From Gammaproteobacteria bacterium (lineage in GTDB: Bacteria; Pseudomonadota; Gammaproteobacteria; UBA4575): a stretch of DNA of 64,000 nucleotides. Shown piece after piece: positions 42,679 through 54,293 of this stretch. The notes under the pieces were generated by a model, which was given only the letters and a program-made list of their open reading frames with translations, was not told where the DNA came from and ran no database searches. Positions within the stretch are counted from its first letter, which is position 1; each line of letters opens with the position of its first letter. The stretch covers positions 506,001-570,000 of the forward strand of contig CP046178.1 in NCBI GenBank assembly GCA_014075255.1, read 5' to 3'. The translations under genes and the position numbers were made by a program.

Positions 42679-43436
42679 TGTTCAACCCAACGCGAAAAAT
42701 AATAACGGTTTTTCTTTTATTATTCCTTTTATTTTTCTCTTTATTATTCTTGGTATCGTGTGTATCGAATCGTAATAGCGATGTCTATTATGATTATGAT
42801 CACGGTTATCATACGGTTTTAAAAGGTGAAACATTATATTCCATAGCATTTAGGCATGGAGTAGATTATAAAAAAATTGCACGTTGGAATGGCATACGCA
42901 AGCCTTACACCATCTATGCAGGACAACGTCTTAAACTATCGCCATCGCAAGCCACATCTAAAACGTATCAGGCTAAGAGTAAAACGAGTTCTACTAAAAG
43001 GACTTCAACAAGCAAAAAATCTACGACTAAAAACACTGTAACAAAGCCTGCTAGCAAACCCATTAAGCATGATTGGAATTGGCCAACCAAAGGTGCAGTC
43101 ATTAGAACTTACTCGTCTCGATCTGGAGGCAATAAAGGTATTGATATCGGTGGCAAAATTGGTCAACCGGTGTTAGCGGCATCATCTGGCAAAGTGGTGT
43201 ATAGCGGTAATGGTCTGGCGAGTTATGGAAATCTAATCATCATTAAGCATAGCGAACAATTTATAAGTGCTTATGCGCATAATAAAAAACTTTTTGTAAA
43301 AGAGGGTGGTGAAGTAAAACGTGGCCAAAAAATTGCCGAGTTGGGCAACACGGGAACTTCCGAGGCAAAATTACATTTTGAAATTCGTTATAAGGGGAAG
43401 CCTGTAGATCCTATTAAATATTTACCAAAAAACTAA
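42678..43436 (+). CDS. nlpD: Murein hydrolase activator NlpD
   Basis: A 252-residue outer-membrane lipoprotein (lipobox LVSC, Cys28) with a LysM domain (HTVLKGETLYSIAFRHGVDY, about 52-95), a Ser/Thr/Lys linker and a C-terminal LytM domain. The LytM zinc ligand is lost: GNKGIDIGG stands where active enzymes have HxGxD, as in E. coli NlpD, so it should activate amidases (AmiC type) rather than cut peptidoglycan. The ATG overlaps the yqaA stop. rpoS, often next after nlpD, is not here. Confidence 0.93.
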   Translation: MFNPTRKIITVFLLLFLLFFSLLFLVSCVSNRNSDVYYDYDHGYHTVLKGETLYSIAFRHGVDYKKIARWNGIRKPYTIYAGQRLKLSPSQATSKTYQAKSKTSSTKRTSTSKKSTTKNTVTKPASKPIKHDWNWPTKGAVIRTYSSRSGGNKGIDIGGKIGQPVLAASSGKVVYSGNGLASYGNLIIIKHSEQFISAYAHNKKLFVKEGGEVKRGQKIAELGNTGTSEAKLHFEIRYKGKPVDPIKYLPKN

Positions 43437-43444
43437 TTAGTTTT

Positions 43445-43828
43445 CTAAAATATAATTGCAGCAGTGGCTTTTCTACCTTCTGCGACCAAAATTCCATAGG
43501 TTCTGCATGCTGCACTCGTGTTCATCGTTTCCAAACCAATTTGATGTTGTGCGAATAAAGCAATAATTTTTGGTTCAGGAAGGATTAAGGTTTCACCGGT
43601 ACCCATAATTACGATCTCTGGTAGACCATTTTCGGGGTGATTATCTAGTATCGATGCCAGAGTGGTTTCACTTAACTGTGATATATCAGTTACTTCCCAT
43701 GGCGATATTAAAGTATCAGGACTTACGATTACACTTTTATGGTGAGGCTCGTGGTTGATGAGCACACAATCAGATTTGTATCCTGTGATCATAAATTTAG
43801 CATCAGCAATATCTTCGGTAATATCCAT
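43445..43828 (-). CDS. Mth938-like (DUF498) domain protein
   Basis: A 127-residue protein of the MTH938/AAMDC-like fold: central PEIVIMGTGETLILPEP, then IGLETMNTSAACRTYGILVAEGRKATAA. Related proteins are found with NADH dehydrogenase assembly genes and with secretion genes, but the role is unclear. Its stop is 8 bases from that of nlpD; an AAAACTAATTAGTTTT palindrome lies over the junction. Divergent from alaC. Confidence 0.87.
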   Translation of the reverse strand: MDITEDIADAKFMITGYKSDCVLINHEPHHKSVIVSPDTLISPWEVTDISQLSETTLASILDNHPENGLPEIVIMGTGETLILPEPKIIALFAQHQIGLETMNTSAACRTYGILVAEGRKATAAIIF

Positions 43829-43929
43829 CAGAAGGGGGCCGCTTTGTAGTTAGTTTATAGGTGAATGGGTTGGGCAGATGTTGGCTAATCGCGTATTATA
43901 CTCAGCGCTTATTAGGATAGATGGATTAG

Positions 43930-45105
43930 ATGGAAGATTTTCCCAGAATATCACGGCTTCCCCCGTACGTTTTCAATATTGTAAATGAACTTAAAGCCAA
44001 TGCGCGCGCGCGTGGCGAGGATATTGTGGACTTTGGCATGGGCAACCCTGATAAGCCTGCCCCTAAGCACATCACGGATAAGTTGGTTGAGGCCGCTCAA
44101 CGTGAAGACACTCACCGCTACTCCTTATCTCGCGGTATCCCTCGATTACGTAGAGCCGTAGCAGACTGGTATCTTAGAAAATTTAATGTAGAAATTGATC
44201 CAGAAACAGAAGCTATTGTAACCATAGGTTCAAAGGAAGGTTTAGCGCATCTAACGCTAGCCACTTTAGGCCCAGGTGATGCTGTATTAGTGCCCAATCC
44301 TGCTTATCCGATTCATCCGTACGGTTGTGTGATTGCGGGTGCTGACATTATCTATGTGCCATTGACTGAAGATTCTGATTTTTTCTCAGAATTGGAAAAA
44401 GCGATTGAGGATTCGTGGCCAAAGCCGAAGATGTTGATTGTAAATTTTCCGGGCAATCCCACTACGCAATGTGTCGATCTCGCCTTTTTAGAGCGTTTGG
44501 TTGCGATAGCTAAACTACATAAAATGTGGCTGGTGCATGATATTGCCTACGGTGAGATTACGTTTGATGGCTATGAAGCACCCTCCATACTTCAGGTGGA
44601 AGGGGCAAAAGACATTGCGGTTGAGTTTTACTCTCTATCGAAAACTTACAACATGCCAGGTTGGAGAGTTGGGTTTATGTGTGGTAATCCAACGTTAGTC
44701 GAGGCACTATCACGCATCAAATCTTATCTGGACTATGGGATGTTTACCCCTATTCAAGTAGCTGCGATTGAGGCATTGAACAGTCCGCAAGAGGTGATTG
44801 ATGAAGTACGTGATACTTATAAAAGAAGGCGTGATGTGCTTTGTGAAGGTTTGTGTAATGCTGGCTGGCAGGTTGAAAAGCCTAAAGCTACGATGTTTGT
44901 TTGGGCAAAAATTCCTAAAGAATACGCCCACCTTGGTTCCTTAGAGTTTTCTAAGAAGTTGTTAGAGGAGGCTAAAGTGGCTGTGTCGCCGGGAGTGGGA
45001 TTTGGTAAGTATGGTGACACCCATGTGCGATTCAGCTTAATCGAGAATGCGCATCGAACTCGACAAGCTGTTCGGAATATTAAAAAGATGCTTAAAAATA
45101 AATAG
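43930..45105 (+). CDS. alaC: Alanine transaminase AlaC
   Basis: A 391-residue class I PLP aminotransferase that exchanges amino groups between alanine and 2-oxoglutarate. Characteristic are [15 protein letters not shown] at the start, [12 protein letters not shown], and the PLP lysine in [17 protein letters not shown]. The order alaC-hom-thrC, with 40 and 21 bases between genes, is the usual one in gammaproteobacteria and points to joint control of aspartate-family and alanine synthesis. Confidence 0.92.
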   Translation: MEDFPRISRLPPYVFNIVNELKANARARGEDIVDFGMGNPDKPAPKHITDKLVEAAQREDTHRYSLSRGIPRLRRAVADWYLRKFNVEIDPETEAIVTIGSKEGLAHLTLATLGPGDAVLVPNPAYPIHPYGCVIAGADIIYVPLTEDSDFFSELEKAIEDSWPKPKMLIVNFPGNPTTQCVDLAFLERLVAIAKLHKMWLVHDIAYGEITFDGYEAPSILQVEGAKDIAVEFYSLSKTYNMPGWRVGFMCGNPTLVEALSRIKSYLDYGMFTPIQVAAIEALNSPQEVIDEVRDTYKRRRDVLCEGLCNAGWQVEKPKATMFVWAKIPKEYAHLGSLEFSKKLLEEAKVAVSPGVGFGKYGDTHVRFSLIENAHRTRQAVRNIKKMLKNK

Positions 45106-45145
45106 TCGTAATCGTTAGTTAAAATTATCACGTATATATAAGAAT

Positions 45146-46465
45146 ATGTCTGCATTAGAACCAGTAAAAGTGGGTGTTTTAGGCCTTGGTACCGTTGGCA
45201 GTGGTACTGCTAATATTTTAATGCGCAATGCGGATGAAATTGCACGGCGTGCAGGTCGAGGTATACAAATTACTATCGCCAGTATGCGCGATACTAAAAA
45301 GACACGTGCATGTGATACTTCTTCAATAAAACTTACAGAAGATTCAAATAAAGTTGTTACTGACCCGAACGTTGAAATTGTGCTGGAACTTATCGGCGGC
45401 ACAGATGAGGCAAAAGATTTAGTGCTTAAAGCGATTGAGCACGGCAAACATGTGGTGACTGCAAACAAAGCTTTAATTGCGCTGCATGGAAATGAAATTT
45501 TTCAACACGCACAGGAAAAAGGTGTAACTGTAGCATTCGAGGCTGCTGTTGCTGGCGGTATTCCAATAATCAAAGCTATTCGTGAAGGTTTGGCTGGAAA
45601 TTCTATTCAATGGTTAGCTGGAATTATTAATGGAACTGGCAATTTTATTCTTACCGAAATGCGCGACAAAAGTCGTGACTTTGATGATGTTTTAAAAGAG
45701 GCACAACAACTAGGCTATGCGGAAGCAGATCCTACCTTTGATGTTGAAGGCATAGACGCCGCACATAAATTAACAATATTAGCTTCGATTGCATTTGGTG
45801 TGCCATTGCAATTTGATAGTGTCTATACAGAAGGTATCACTGAAATTACTCGTGAAGATGTTGCCTATGCAGCAGAGCTAGGGTATCGCATTAAACATCT
45901 AGGTGTTGCGAAGCGAACTACGAAAGGTCTAGAACTACGTGTGCATCCAACCTTAATTCCTCATCGAAGACTGCTCGCTAATGTCGATGGAGTGATGAAC
46001 GCTATTGTAGTAAAAGCCGATGCATTAGGTCCGAGTTTATATTACGGCGCAGGTGCAGGTGCTGAGCCAACAGGTTCTGCAGTTGTTGCTGATTTGGTAG
46101 ATGTCGTTCGAGCGTTGACTTCAGATCCTGAAAACCGAGTGCCACATTTAGCCTTTCAACCAGGTGCATTATCAGACATTCCTATTTTACCCATGGATGA
46201 TGTGTCGACAGCTTATTATTTGCGTATTCACGTACAAGATCGTCCAGGCGTACTAGCAGAAGTTACACAAATATTTGCTGATCATGCGATCAGTATTGAA
46301 GCGATTATTCAAAAAGAACCGCAAGCTAATATATCTAGTGTACCTATTGTTATACTTACTCATGAAGTAAGTGAGCAAAATATGAATAAAGCTATTTCTG
46401 AAGTAGAAAAGTTAGAAGCCGTTACAAACAAAGTTATGCGTATTCGATTAGAGACGCTTTCGTAA
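45146..46465 (+). CDS. hom: Homoserine dehydrogenase
   Basis: A 439-residue enzyme converting aspartate semialdehyde to homoserine. It has the NAD(P) motif VGVLGLGTVGSGTANIL, HVVTANKALIALHG, GIINGTGNFILTEM, YAEADPTFDVEGIDAAHKL and a C-terminal ACT domain (about 355-435, DRPGVLAEVTQIFADHAIS), which allows feedback inhibition by threonine. Second in alaC-hom-thrC. Confidence 0.96.
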   Translation: MSALEPVKVGVLGLGTVGSGTANILMRNADEIARRAGRGIQITIASMRDTKKTRACDTSSIKLTEDSNKVVTDPNVEIVLELIGGTDEAKDLVLKAIEHGKHVVTANKALIALHGNEIFQHAQEKGVTVAFEAAVAGGIPIIKAIREGLAGNSIQWLAGIINGTGNFILTEMRDKSRDFDDVLKEAQQLGYAEADPTFDVEGIDAAHKLTILASIAFGVPLQFDSVYTEGITEITREDVAYAAELGYRIKHLGVAKRTTKGLELRVHPTLIPHRRLLANVDGVMNAIVVKADALGPSLYYGAGAGAEPTGSAVVADLVDVVRALTSDPENRVPHLAFQPGALSDIPILPMDDVSTAYYLRIHVQDRPGVLAEVTQIFADHAISIEAIIQKEPQANISSVPIVILTHEVSEQNMNKAISEVEKLEAVTNKVMRIRLETLS

Positions 46466-46486
46466 TATATTCCTCAAATATTTAGT

Positions 46487-47623
46487 ATGAAACAAACACA
46501 CTACACAGGACTTATCGACCGCTATCGCGACATATTGCCACTAGCAGCAGATTGCAAAGTCATTAGTTTATGTGAAGGAGATACTCCTCTCATAGAATGC
46601 CATAACATTAAGCAAATTAAAGAAAGAGAAATTAAACTATATCTTAAATTTGAAGGCTTAAATCCAACTGGATCATTTAAAGATCGCGGCATGACCGTTG
46701 CTGTAACGCAAGCCGTTTCTGAAGGAAGTCGAGCTATAATTTGCGCGTCTACAGGGAATACTTCAGCCTCTGCGGCAGCCTATGCCGCACGCGCAGGAAT
46801 TAAAGCATTTGTACTTATCCCAGATGGCAAAATAGCGATGGGGAAACTAGCTCAAGCGATGATGCATGGTGCAACCATTATACAAATACACGGAAATTTT
46901 GATGATGGCATGCGCTTGGTAAAAGAAGTGGCTAATGAGGCACCAGTAAATATTGTTAATTCAATTAATCCATATCGCTTACAAGGTCAGAAAACTGCAG
47001 CTTATGAAATTGTAGAAGCGTTAGGGCGATCTCCTGATTTTCATTGCATACCGGTGGGTAATGCAGGAAATATTTCTGCACATTGGACAGGTTATGCAGA
47101 ACTTGCAGCGAGTTCAGGAGAAGAAGTTACAAAAGCTTGTGGATATTGTAATGGTGATTGCCAATTTACAGGTAAAAGTAGCACTTCAAGCCGGCCTAAA
47201 ATGTTGGGTTATCAGGCTGCGGGCGCAGCACCCTTTATTAAAGGCGCCATGGTTGATAATCCTGATACTGTTGCTACCGCTATTCGTATCGGACACCCGC
47301 AAAGTTGGGACTTGGCGCAAGCTGCAGTTAAAGAATCTAGTGGTTGGTTTAATTCGTTTACCGATGAAGAGATTTTGGCAACACAAAAACTACTAGCAAC
47401 AAAAGAAGGTGTTTTCTGTGAGCCAGCTTCTGCAATTTCAGTTAAGGGTGCTTTGCATGATATAGAAGCCGGAAATATACCTAATGGCAGCACGGTAGTG
47501 TGTACCGTTACAGGGCATGGATTAAAAGACCCTGATATTGCTATCAAACAGAGTGAAACTGAAATGATAACTATAGACGCAGAATTAAATGCTGTGAAGC
47601 GCGCTATTCTAGATAAGATTTAG
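46487..47623 (+). CDS. thrC: Threonine synthase with a Cys-containing insert
   Basis: A 378-residue PLP enzyme making threonine from phosphohomoserine. The PLP lysine is in [16 protein letters not shown] and the phosphate-binding loop is [12 protein letters not shown]. Between that loop and [14 protein letters not shown] lies an unusual segment with C218-X2-C221-X3-C225 (CGYCNGDC) followed by a Ser/Thr-rich stretch, where most relatives have a plain acidic or Lys-rich helix (YKEY...). The product is otherwise standard. Last of the operon. Confidence 0.95.
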   Translation: MKQTHYTGLIDRYRDILPLAADCKVISLCEGDTPLIECHNIKQIKEREIKLYLKFEGLNPTGSFKDRGMTVAVTQAVSEGSRAIICASTGNTSASAAAYAARAGIKAFVLIPDGKIAMGKLAQAMMHGATIIQIHGNFDDGMRLVKEVANEAPVNIVNSINPYRLQGQKTAAYEIVEALGRSPDFHCIPVGNAGNISAHWTGYAELAASSGEEVTKACGYCNGDCQFTGKSSTSSRPKMLGYQAAGAAPFIKGAMVDNPDTVATAIRIGHPQSWDLAQAAVKESSGWFNSFTDEEILATQKLLATKEGVFCEPASAISVKGALHDIEAGNIPNGSTVVCTVTGHGLKDPDIAIKQSETEMITIDAELNAVKRAILDKI

Positions 47624-47664
47624 AATTAAAAGCTAATTAGATAGTAACAGATAACATTTTCTTG

Positions 47665-48393
47665 CTATTTCATCCAATCAGCTGGGTTTAGGTTGTCAGC
47701 TTGTTCCCAATTAAAATTATTTTTTAGTTTTTTGCTAAGTGGCTTCATAGTTTCTATGTATTTTTCTCGGCTGATGGTTTCTGCCCCTAAACTTGTTAAA
47801 TGCGAAGAAGGCAGCTGACAATCGAGTAACGGAAACCCCCAATAGTGAAGATGCATCGTTAAGTATGCTAATGCTACTTTTGAAGCATTAGTTTCAAAAC
47901 TAAACATTGATTCGCCGTAAAACATTTTCCCTATTAACACGCCATATATTCCACCTACTAAACGTTCTTCTTGGTCCCATAGTTCAATTGAGTGCGCATG
48001 CCCGATCAGGTGCAGATTATAATAGGCATGCACCATTTCATTTGTAATCCAAGTGCCTCGTGCATAGCTTCTAGGTGTTGCACATGCTGTAATCGTTTTT
48101 TTAAAGTCTCCGTCGAAAGTGACGGTCCAATTATGTTTGCGTAGAGTTTTTCTTAAGCTGGTGGAGATTCTAAATTTATCGGTATATATAACGCCTCTTG
48201 GGTTTGGCGACCACCATAAAATAGGTTGTCCATATTCGTACCAGGGAAAAATGCCATTACGGTAAGCATTTAAAAGCCTGATTTCACTAAGATCTCCGCC
48301 TGCTGCAAGTAAGCCTTCCGGATCCATTAATGCTTGGTCAACGTGAGGGAAGGGTGTTTCCGTGTTTATAGGATCTAGCCAGGTGATATCCAC
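47665..48393 (-). CDS. aat: Leucyl/phenylalanyl-tRNA--protein transferase
   Basis: A 242-residue enzyme adding Leu or Phe to N-terminal Arg/Lys of proteins, marking them for ClpAP. Diagnostic segments are DPEGLLAAGGDLSEIRLL, ILWWSPNPRGVI, FYGESMFS and LLDCQLPSSHLTSLGAE. It sits 46 bases downstream of the acetyltransferase gene on the same strand, a common pairing. Confidence 0.95.
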   Translation of the reverse strand: MDITWLDPINTETPFPHVDQALMDPEGLLAAGGDLSEIRLLNAYRNGIFPWYEYGQPILWWSPNPRGVIYTDKFRISTSLRKTLRKHNWTVTFDGDFKKTITACATPRSYARGTWITNEMVHAYYNLHLIGHAHSIELWDQEERLVGGIYGVLIGKMFYGESMFSFETNASKVALAYLTMHLHYWGFPLLDCQLPSSHLTSLGAETISREKYIETMKPLSKKLKNNFNWEQADNLNPADWMK

Positions 48394-48439
48394 GTTAGTA
48401 TTCTAATCTTGATGGGATTGTAATGATTTTGATATAACT

Positions 48440-49621
48440 TTAACCATGATAGGGCGAAAGTGTCATTAATTCATCACAGTCCTTTTGCATGTATTGTTTT
48501 TCTCTGTTGCAGAAGTCACGAATTGAAGGTTCAAAGCGTGAATCATGAATGGCATGCGCAGACCAAGTTTTAGTCGGTAAAAATCCTCGGCTAATTTTAT
48601 GTTCGCCTTGTGCTCCAGGTTCAAATACTTTTAATTTATTCTCAATGGCATATTCAATACCTTGATAGTAACAGGCTTCAAAATGTAGGCTATGAAACGA
48701 TTGTGTACATCCCCAAAATCTTCCATATAGTTTTTTTGTGCTCGAGAAGTTGATTGCACAGGCGACTAGCTGATTTTCGCTATATGAAAGCACCAGCATA
48801 ATTTTTTCTCCCATAGTGCTTCCAATCTCTTTGAAAAATTTCAAGCTAAGAGTAGGGATGCCGCTTTTGCGATGGAATGTATTTTCATACAACGCATGTA
48901 TTTGGACCCACTGTGCTTCATTCAATTCACTCCCAAGAAATCGCTTGATATCAATATTTTGTTCTTTAACGTATCTTCTCTCTTGTTTTACTTTTTTTCT
49001 TTTTCTAGAAATAAATTTCTCGAGAAAAGAATCAAAAGAATCATAGTCTTGATTGTGCCAATGATATTGGCAACCTAAACGAAATATTAAACCTTGCCGT
49101 TTGAATAAATCACATTCATCTGTTTCGTTAAAAAGCCAATGCGTGCCAGACATGTCTAGTTTTTCTGATTCATTTGTAGTGGCCTGAATCATTTTTGCTG
49201 CCAGACAGGATTTTTGCGCTATATTTAAATCTGGAGAAAGCAACAATCGTCTGCCTGTTACCGGAGTATAAGGAATAGACGATATAAGTTTAGGGTAGTA
49301 ATTTAGACCGGCTTGTTCGTAAGCAGATGCCCAAGACCAATCAAATACAAACTCACCATAAGAATTGGTCTTAATGTATAAGGGCGTTGCGGCTACAAGT
49401 TTACTATTTAGGCGAACAATTAGGTGATGAGGAAACCACCCATATTGTTCTCCTAAGCAATCATTACGCTCTAATGCCGATAAGAACTCATAACTTAGAA
49501 AAGGATCTTCATCTTCGATCAAAGAGTTCCATTCACTTCGCTCCATATCATTTAGCGAAGTGATAAAACTAAAACTGTAGTTTGAATCAGATTCTGTTAC
49601 ATTAAGTTTCTCTGAGGCCAA
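48440..49621 (-). CDS. GNAT/FemAB-like family protein (DUF482)
   Basis: A 393-residue protein with the DUF482 (peptidoglycan-related FemAB/GNAT) pattern: DEDPFLSYEFLSALE near the start, FDWSWASAYEQAGLNYYPKL, KKVKQERRYVKEQ and PGAQGEHKISRGFLPTKTWS. Such proteins are thought to move an aminoacyl or acyl group, but the substrate is not established. The start is TTG at 49621 without a clear ribosome binding site. It lies 20 bases after trxB and before aat on the minus strand. Confidence 0.82.
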   Translation of the reverse strand: MASEKLNVTESDSNYSFSFITSLNDMERSEWNSLIEDEDPFLSYEFLSALERNDCLGEQYGWFPHHLIVRLNSKLVAATPLYIKTNSYGEFVFDWSWASAYEQAGLNYYPKLISSIPYTPVTGRRLLLSPDLNIAQKSCLAAKMIQATTNESEKLDMSGTHWLFNETDECDLFKRQGLIFRLGCQYHWHNQDYDSFDSFLEKFISRKRKKVKQERRYVKEQNIDIKRFLGSELNEAQWVQIHALYENTFHRKSGIPTLSLKFFKEIGSTMGEKIMLVLSYSENQLVACAINFSSTKKLYGRFWGCTQSFHSLHFEACYYQGIEYAIENKLKVFEPGAQGEHKISRGFLPTKTWSAHAIHDSRFEPSIRDFCNREKQYMQKDCDELMTLSPYHG

Positions 49622-49641
49622 AAGAGTTTAAATTATGAGTA

Positions 49642-51093
<1,452 letters not shown>

Positions 51094-53427
51094 TTGAGAC
51101 AAGCAACATTTAAGAAATCAGCTAGCCGTGGAAGGTCAAGAGGCACTGCAAAAGTCCCTCATAACCTGACTTTGTTGAAAGGGCTGCGTGAGAGCGCTTT
51201 AGTGGTGTTAGTGGCTCTTGGAGCCTATTTAATGGTGGCTTTGTTAAGTTATAGCCAGGGCGATCCTGGCTGGACGCATACAGGCACCAATCAATTGGTT
51301 GGAAATTTGGGTGGTACTGTTGGGGCCTACTTTGCTGATTTGTTCTTCTTTATGTTCGGTTATCTTGCTTATTTAGCGCCACTTATGGTGGCTTACAGCG
51401 GCTGGCTCATTTACGAAGGCAAACTTGAAAATGGGCAAATTGATTATCGTACTCTAGGCGTTCGTTGGGCTGGATTTCTTTTGACCTTAGGGGCGGGTTG
51501 TGGCCTCGCTACGTTGCATTTTCAATCTGGATTTATGCCAAGTTTTGCAGGCGGCATTCTAGGTGATTTAACCGGCAACGGTTTTGTTTCCGTGTTTAGT
51601 TTTGTTGGAGCAACACTTCTATTACTTTCATTATTTTTTGCCGGCATAACTATTTTCTCTGGTTTTTCCTGGTTATGGCTACTTGATGTTACCGGTAAGA
51701 ACACGCTTAAATTTAGCTCTTGGGCTTGGCAGCGAATTGCAGAATTTCGTGAAGAGCGTGCAAGTAAAAAAGCTAAAATTGATCGTCAAGAATTCGTTAA
51801 AGAAACCAAAGTAAAAATTCAAAAACGCGCAAAGCCTCGAATAGAGCCGATTATTAAAGACATCGAGCCTAGTGATAGGAAAGAGCGTGAACGTCAAATC
51901 CCACTTTTCAATGCGGCAGCGGCTACGGATCTCCCGCCTGTTTCAATCTTAGATAAAGTTATTGATACATCTAAAGGTTATTCAAATGAAGCCTTAGAGG
52001 CCATATCGCGCCAAGTAGAACTTAAGTTGCTTGATTTTAACATAGATGCCGAAGTGGTCGAAGTTCACCCCGGTCCGGTTGTAACGCGATTTGCGATTCA
52101 ACTCGCACCTGGAATTAAAGTAAGCAAAGTTACTAACTTAGCGAAAGATTTGGCACGCGCACTTTCTGTAATTAGCGTTCGTGTAGTAGAAGTGATACCT
52201 GGAAAGTCTTATGTAGGGCTCGAAATTCCTAATGAACATCGAGAATTAGTGGTGCTTAATGATGTTATTGAATCTGAAATTTACGATGACGAGTCTTCAC
52301 CTTTAACACTTGCCTTAGGAAAAGACATTAGTGGTTTACCTGTTGTTGCAGATCTAGCCAAAATGCCACACTTGTTAGTTGCAGGTACAACCGGCTCTGG
52401 TAAGTCTGTTGCTTTGAATGCAATGATTTTAAGTATTTTATACAAAGCCACACCTCAACAAGTCCGTATGATTTTAATTGATCCAAAGATGCTAGAACTT
52501 GCTGTGTATGAAGGAATTCCGCATCTGCTTTCACCGGTTGTGACGGATATGAAAGAAGCATCCAATGCGTTGCGTTGGTGTGTAGCCGAAATGGAACGCC
52601 GATACCACCTAATGTCTGCATTAGGCGTGAGAAATATGGCGGGATACAACGCTAAGGTTCAACAAGCAATTGATGATGGCGAGCCTATACTTGATCCATT
52701 GTTTAAGAATGATCAAGTCGAAGGCCTAGAGCCTGCACAAGCAGAAGAGCTTACTCAGTTACCTAACGTTGTCATCGTAATAGATGAGCTTGCTGACATG
52801 ATGATGGTAGTGGGTAAAAAAGTTGAAGAACTGATTGCAAGAATTGCGCAAAAAGCACGTGCAGCGGGTATACATTTAATCTTAGCTACACAACGTCCTT
52901 CCGTGGATGTGATAACCGGTTTAATAAAAGCGAACATTCCTACTAGAATTGCATTCCAAGTATCTTCTAAAGTGGATTCAAGAACTATCTTAGATCAAAT
53001 GGGTGCGGACCAGTTACTGGGCCATGGTGATATGTTGTATCTACCTGGAGGCACATCAATACCAGAACGTGTGCATGGTGCATTTGTATCGGATGAAGAA
53101 GTACATAAAGTTGTTGCGTTCTTAAAAGAGAAAGGTGCGCCTGCGTATTTAGAAGAAGTAACTCAAGACTCTACTAGTGGTGATGGTATCCCTGGATTAG
53201 AGCCATTATCTAGTAGTACAGAGGATATGGACCCTCTATATGATGAAGCGGTAGCCATTGTTACGGAAACACGTAAAGCTTCTATTTCTTATGTACAACG
53301 TCGTCTTAAAGTAGGCTATAACCGTGCAGCGCGTATGATCGAAGAAATGGAAAGCAGTGGTGTTGTGAGCGGAGTTCAATCAAATGGTACGCGAGAGGTT
53401 ATTGCTCCTCCACCTGTTGGTATCTAA
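51094..53427 (+). CDS. ftsK: DNA translocase FtsK
   Basis: A 777-residue septal DNA pump that moves chromosome ends and activates XerCD at dif. Four to five membrane helices fill residues about 30-200. The linker is short (about 200-270), unlike the very long E. coli linker. The motor has Walker A GTTGSGKSVALNAM (431-444) and Walker B VVIVIDELADMM, and the C-terminal gamma winged helix (ISYVQRRLKVGYNRAARMIE). It starts at TTG with GAGAG upstream. Followed by lolA and rarA, the usual order. Confidence 0.96.
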   Translation: MRQATFKKSASRGRSRGTAKVPHNLTLLKGLRESALVVLVALGAYLMVALLSYSQGDPGWTHTGTNQLVGNLGGTVGAYFADLFFFMFGYLAYLAPLMVAYSGWLIYEGKLENGQIDYRTLGVRWAGFLLTLGAGCGLATLHFQSGFMPSFAGGILGDLTGNGFVSVFSFVGATLLLLSLFFAGITIFSGFSWLWLLDVTGKNTLKFSSWAWQRIAEFREERASKKAKIDRQEFVKETKVKIQKRAKPRIEPIIKDIEPSDRKERERQIPLFNAAAATDLPPVSILDKVIDTSKGYSNEALEAISRQVELKLLDFNIDAEVVEVHPGPVVTRFAIQLAPGIKVSKVTNLAKDLARALSVISVRVVEVIPGKSYVGLEIPNEHRELVVLNDVIESEIYDDESSPLTLALGKDISGLPVVADLAKMPHLLVAGTTGSGKSVALNAMILSILYKATPQQVRMILIDPKMLELAVYEGIPHLLSPVVTDMKEASNALRWCVAEMERRYHLMSALGVRNMAGYNAKVQQAIDDGEPILDPLFKNDQVEGLEPAQAEELTQLPNVVIVIDELADMMMVVGKKVEELIARIAQKARAAGIHLILATQRPSVDVITGLIKANIPTRIAFQVSSKVDSRTILDQMGADQLLGHGDMLYLPGGTSIPERVHGAFVSDEEVHKVVAFLKEKGAPAYLEEVTQDSTSGDGIPGLEPLSSSTEDMDPLYDEAVAIVTETRKASISYVQRRLKVGYNRAARMIEEMESSGVVSGVQSNGTREVIAPPPVGI

Positions 53428-53490
53428 ACATAGCCTTAATTTTAGATAAGTTCCTAATATTTTCACAAATAATTTAATTTATTGCTGAAT

Positions 53491-53521
53491 CTTAGTCATT
53501 GCCAATAGTCTAAAGACTAAG
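53491..53521. repeat. Nested inverted repeats before lolA
   Basis: Outer arms CTTAGTC and GACTAAG (7 bases, 17-base gap) overlap an inner repeat TAGTCT-AA-AGACTA. They lie in the ftsK-lolA gap, 15 bases upstream of lolA. This could be a hairpin in the transcript or a regulator site. No T-run follows, so it is not a clear terminator. Confidence 0.3.
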
Positions 53522-53536
53522 ACTCAGGAGACTTTC

Positions 53537-54184
53537 ATGCTTGGTAATTTAAAAACCTACTTATCTGTCGCTACATTGCTGCTCATTGCTGTTGCAATAC
53601 TAGGTCAAGCACATGCAAGTGACGCTATTCAACGTTTGGATAAATTTTTCTCAGACGTTAATTCTTTTGAAGGGCAGTTTAGACAAATTGTTTACGATGA
53701 GGATGGTGAAGTGGTTCAAGAAGCAAAAGGGGATGTTGCTTTAGATAAACCGGGTAAATTTAGATGGCAATACACGCAACCCTATCCACAGTTAATATTA
53801 GCAGATGGCGAGTATTTATGGATTTATGATGAGGACTTATTGCAGGCCAGCGCAAAACCAATAGATACTGCTTTAGGTAACGCGCCAATTATGTTGTTAA
53901 CTAATATACGTCCTCTTACGGATGACTTTGAAGTGAAAGATGCAGATGTTAAAGAAGGCCTTAATTGGGTTGAGTTAACTCCATTAGTGCAGGATACCGA
54001 GTTCCTTAAAATACACATTGGTCTGGATGAAAATGGTGTGAAAATGATGGAGCTTCAGGATCATTTTTCACAAAAAACGATTATTGAATTTATCAATTTA
54101 AAAACTAATGTGTCCTTTGAGCCTGACCGATTTAAGTTTATCGCTGCGGAAGGTGTGGATGTAGTGGGTTACCCATCCGAATAA
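53537..54184 (+). CDS. lolA: Outer-membrane lipoprotein carrier LolA
   Basis: A 215-residue periplasmic chaperone that takes lipoproteins from LolCDE to LolB. A signal peptide ends at GQAHA; then come RLDKFFSDVNSFEGQFRQIVYD, ALDKPGKFRWQYTQPYPQLIL and LWIYDEDLLQ, all typical of LolA. CAGGAG lies 9 bases before the ATG. It would serve the many lipoproteins of this genome, several of them in this window. Confidence 0.94.
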   Translation: MLGNLKTYLSVATLLLIAVAILGQAHASDAIQRLDKFFSDVNSFEGQFRQIVYDEDGEVVQEAKGDVALDKPGKFRWQYTQPYPQLILADGEYLWIYDEDLLQASAKPIDTALGNAPIMLLTNIRPLTDDFEVKDADVKEGLNWVELTPLVQDTEFLKIHIGLDENGVKMMELQDHFSQKTIIEFINLKTNVSFEPDRFKFIAAEGVDVVGYPSE

Positions 54185-54293
54185 ATTGATAGTAAAGCGA
54201 CGAAAGTCAAGGATAACGGAAGTGCAGAAAATGCAAGAGCAATTTTCTGCAAATAAGAGATAATACACTGGATAATTATTCCAGGAACCCGAG

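Noticed and set aside
43429-43444. AAAACTAATTAGTTTT palindrome as a terminator
   Set aside because: The stem is all A/T except one pair on each side and has no loop, so it would not form a stable RNA hairpin.
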